A stretch of DNA of 64,000 nt from Tamarix chinensis (taxonomy: Eukaryota; Streptophyta; Magnoliopsida; Caryophyllales; Tamaricaceae), in assembly GCA_030549775.1 (NCBI GenBank), contig CM060174.1, positions 8,546,527-8,610,526 on the forward strand, given 5' to 3'. The translations under genes were made by a program, and so were the position numbers. Positions 61,895 to 64,000 of the stretch are shown here, in pieces. Each line of letters begins with the position of its first letter. Position 1 is the stretch's first letter. Under the pieces are notes generated by a model. It was given only the letters and a program-made list of their open reading frames with translations. It was not told where the DNA came from and did no database searches.

Positions 61895-64000
61895 TATAAT
61901 ACCCCTAAAATTTACTATTAAAAATTTTTGTTTTAATAAAAAGGTTTAACAAAAGTAAAATAATAAAACTGTAAATTTTGGGGATATTACCGCCACACTT
62001 AGTACCAGGCCGATTCACTTCTATCATTCCAGTACTAAGTGCTAAGGCTTAATAGGGTTAACACCGAACACAAGTCATTAATTAAAAATTAAAATTCATG
62101 AATGGACTCATTCATAATTATACAGAAATCAAAGTGCGGTTTAAGAATTACAACCCAAGAAGTAAGTAACTAAAGTTTTCCAAAAACATAAAATACCATA
62201 CGACATAACATAACTAGAATAAAAATGATACATGGTAAAATAAAAGGAAAGATAAAGTTCGGCCGGGTCACTCTTGATCCCTAGACCAAGTCTAGGCTCA
62301 ACTCTCAGCCCCGCCTGATGCCTTGTAAGTGTCGTAGGCATCGAAGACGTCATCTCCTACCTGCACAAACTTAGATGGGTATTCTGCTCGTGGGAATGAG
62401 TGGCACCCATGAAACGGGTGGTCAGTACGCTACATACTGAGTAAGGTAACCATGCGCTAAGGCCCAACATACAAAGCATACAGTATAACATGATCATATA
62501 GGCAGCATACAATAATACAGATAACGAAGGTCGGTTATGGTCCAGATAGACTTATTATTTAGACCTCTGGTAAATATAATTGTTTCACATCATAATCTTT
62601 ATCAATCCATGCGATTGTGGGAACCCCACTATTATAGCCGGTGGATCGGAAACATACATGTCAGAACGCTACTGACCATTATTTTTGCCGGTGGATTGGT
62701 CTCTAGGGCAAGGTGCTCCTACCCACTATTATGCCGGTGGATCGATCTGGCCTCGACTCTCATGGTGTTCCACTGTAATTACATAGTATCTTTCCCAAGA
62801 TTTATTGTGACTTAGAGTTTAGTTTATTGATCTTGGGATCCCCCACTATTATAGTCAGTGGATCAGTCACTTATAGGGCATAACACACCTAACCATTATT
62901 ATATGTCAATTGACCGATCTCTAGGGCACCTCGACACCTGGCCACTATTATGCCGGTGGATCGGTCTGGGCCCGACTCAATAATCTTTTTCTTTAAATGG
63001 TTAGTATCTTATTCATATCTTATTCGGTAAAACTTTCACCCTTGACATGCATGTTACCAACCTTCTACTTCTATCCTCCCGAGAGGGCTCATCCTATATC
63101 TTGAGACTCCTTCACCTCCTATCACACCCTGATATCCATTCTTCCTTCTACATACCCATAATGAAAACCTAACTCCTATGGGTGTAGGTTAAGGCACATC
63201 ACCTTATGACATCCAACTCTACTTACTATCACCCTCTAAGATTTTCCCCTAAAAACCCTAATTAGACCTATATGGGCCAACTTCCTCTTACTTACACTAA
63301 CATTATTTCATTTATCGCCAAACGCCTCATCTCATTTAGATTCAACCCAAATCATATCGCTTTACTCATCGATTTCACATGTGACCGGAATACCCTAGTT
63401 GGCCACTCCAAACCCTAGCACATTTCTTCCCCCACAAGTAACCTCTATATTTTTCACCTAACATTTCTTCTTCCCATAGCACCCATACACATCCCACATA
63501 TAATGAATTTCCACTCTTATCCCATACTCCACTATTCCTTAATTGTTTTTACTTCCACATTTTCCCCAAGATTAGGGTTTTCTCTCGAAACCCTAATCAA
63601 GTCCTCTACACACCCTTACACCAACCTACGTACTATTTTTCATCCCAAGTCTCTAATCACTCAATAACTCTCCCCTTATCTTACTTATACCCTAAAACAA
63701 CTTTTCTCACATAAAGATCATCCCTATGCAAACTCCATCCACCCCATGCAAACCCTTAAAGTTTTCATGCAAACCATAAAATTCTCATGTATGGTTCCCA
63801 TCTCTCATTCATTTTGATCCACTCATCCTCTTTATTTTCCTCTCATGGATCATGAGGTAGTTTGGTCAACCTCATGTCCCCTTTAATGGGCTCACTTCCC
63901 ATTTTCTTCCTTTTTATCCTTTCATTCCCATATCGTATTATCAATCATTCTAGCATGCATGTCCTAGAAGGTCACATCATATCACATTATCATCACCACA
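61895..64000 (+). mobile_element. Long LTR, copy H (runs off the window)
   Basis: Starts TATAATACCCC. Terminal inverted repeat 61895-61993; second stem-loop with a perfect ten-base stem CACTTAGTAC/GTACTAAGTG (about 61995-62043); CAGTA/TACTG palindrome 62423-62439; motif cluster 62626-62970. The last bases (GCATGCATGTCCTAGAAGG) match the same position in copy A (about 12694), so roughly 2.1 kb of a 5-kb unit is present. Confidence 0.82.
62626..62970 (+). repeat. CCACTATTAT motif cluster, LTR H
   Basis: Six copies in the same three-plus-three arrangement as A and C, with GGATCGG replacing GGACCGG in most. Confidence 0.82.

Overview
This window is nuclear DNA of a flowering plant, probably one with a large, repeat-filled genome. 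Evidence is a plant-type HUS1 gene, a three-finger CCCH gene with GT-AG introns, a Cassandra-type TRIM carrying 5S rRNA-like sequence, a Copia element, decayed Tat-type Ty3/gypsy pol sequence and a decayed LINE. I cannot name the species. Only two intact genes are visible, about 49 kb apart and both on the minus strand: HUS1 (6169-7098, DNA-damage checkpoint clamp) and a CCCH zinc-finger gene (56021-59173, three coding exons). They show no functional link.

Most of the rest is a nested pile of retroelements. The dominant component is a family of very long LTR-like units with TGTAACACCCC...GGGTRTTACA ends. Seven have both ends or one clear end in the window: 10957-15937, 18380-23331, 24687-29366, 39456-42813, 44428-47335 (minus), 48278-51312 and 61895-end. 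One is truncated (from 42999), and two minus-oriented candidates (around 32.7-35.5 kb and from 36055) are weaker. Three carry perfect 5-bp target duplications (TTTAT, CAAAG, GATAC) and three more match at 4 of 5 bases, so they are best read as solo LTRs. Each has the same architecture in its own sense direction: a terminal inverted repeat of about 75-100 bp, a second stem-loop whose stem sequence changes between subfamilies while pairing is kept, a palindrome around CAGTAC/GTACTG, a cluster of about six CCACTATTAT...GGTGG motifs, a minisatellite that differs between copies, and a purine-rich block of about 0.7-1.2 kb before the 3' end.

Several of these LTRs landed in older minus-strand Tat-type pol genes. 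The copy at 24687 splits an integrase (23640-24681 and 29372-29960). The copy at 48278 splits a reverse transcriptase, and the copy at 44428 abuts the RNase H part of the same remnant (47336-48277 and 51313-51410).

Layout: 1-5400 repeats and unassigned sequence with Cassandra at 1260-1967; 5400-7330 HUS1 and flanks; 7330-10956 AT-rich sequence and a decayed satellite; 10957-30000 three long solo LTRs with LINE and Tat remnants; 30230-32654 a gag-only Copia element; 32.7-51.4 kb more long LTRs nested with Tat pol; 51.4-55.6 kb AT-rich unassigned sequence with a possible SINE; 55.6-59.5 kb the CCCH gene; 59.5-64 kb AT-rich sequence and the start of another long LTR.
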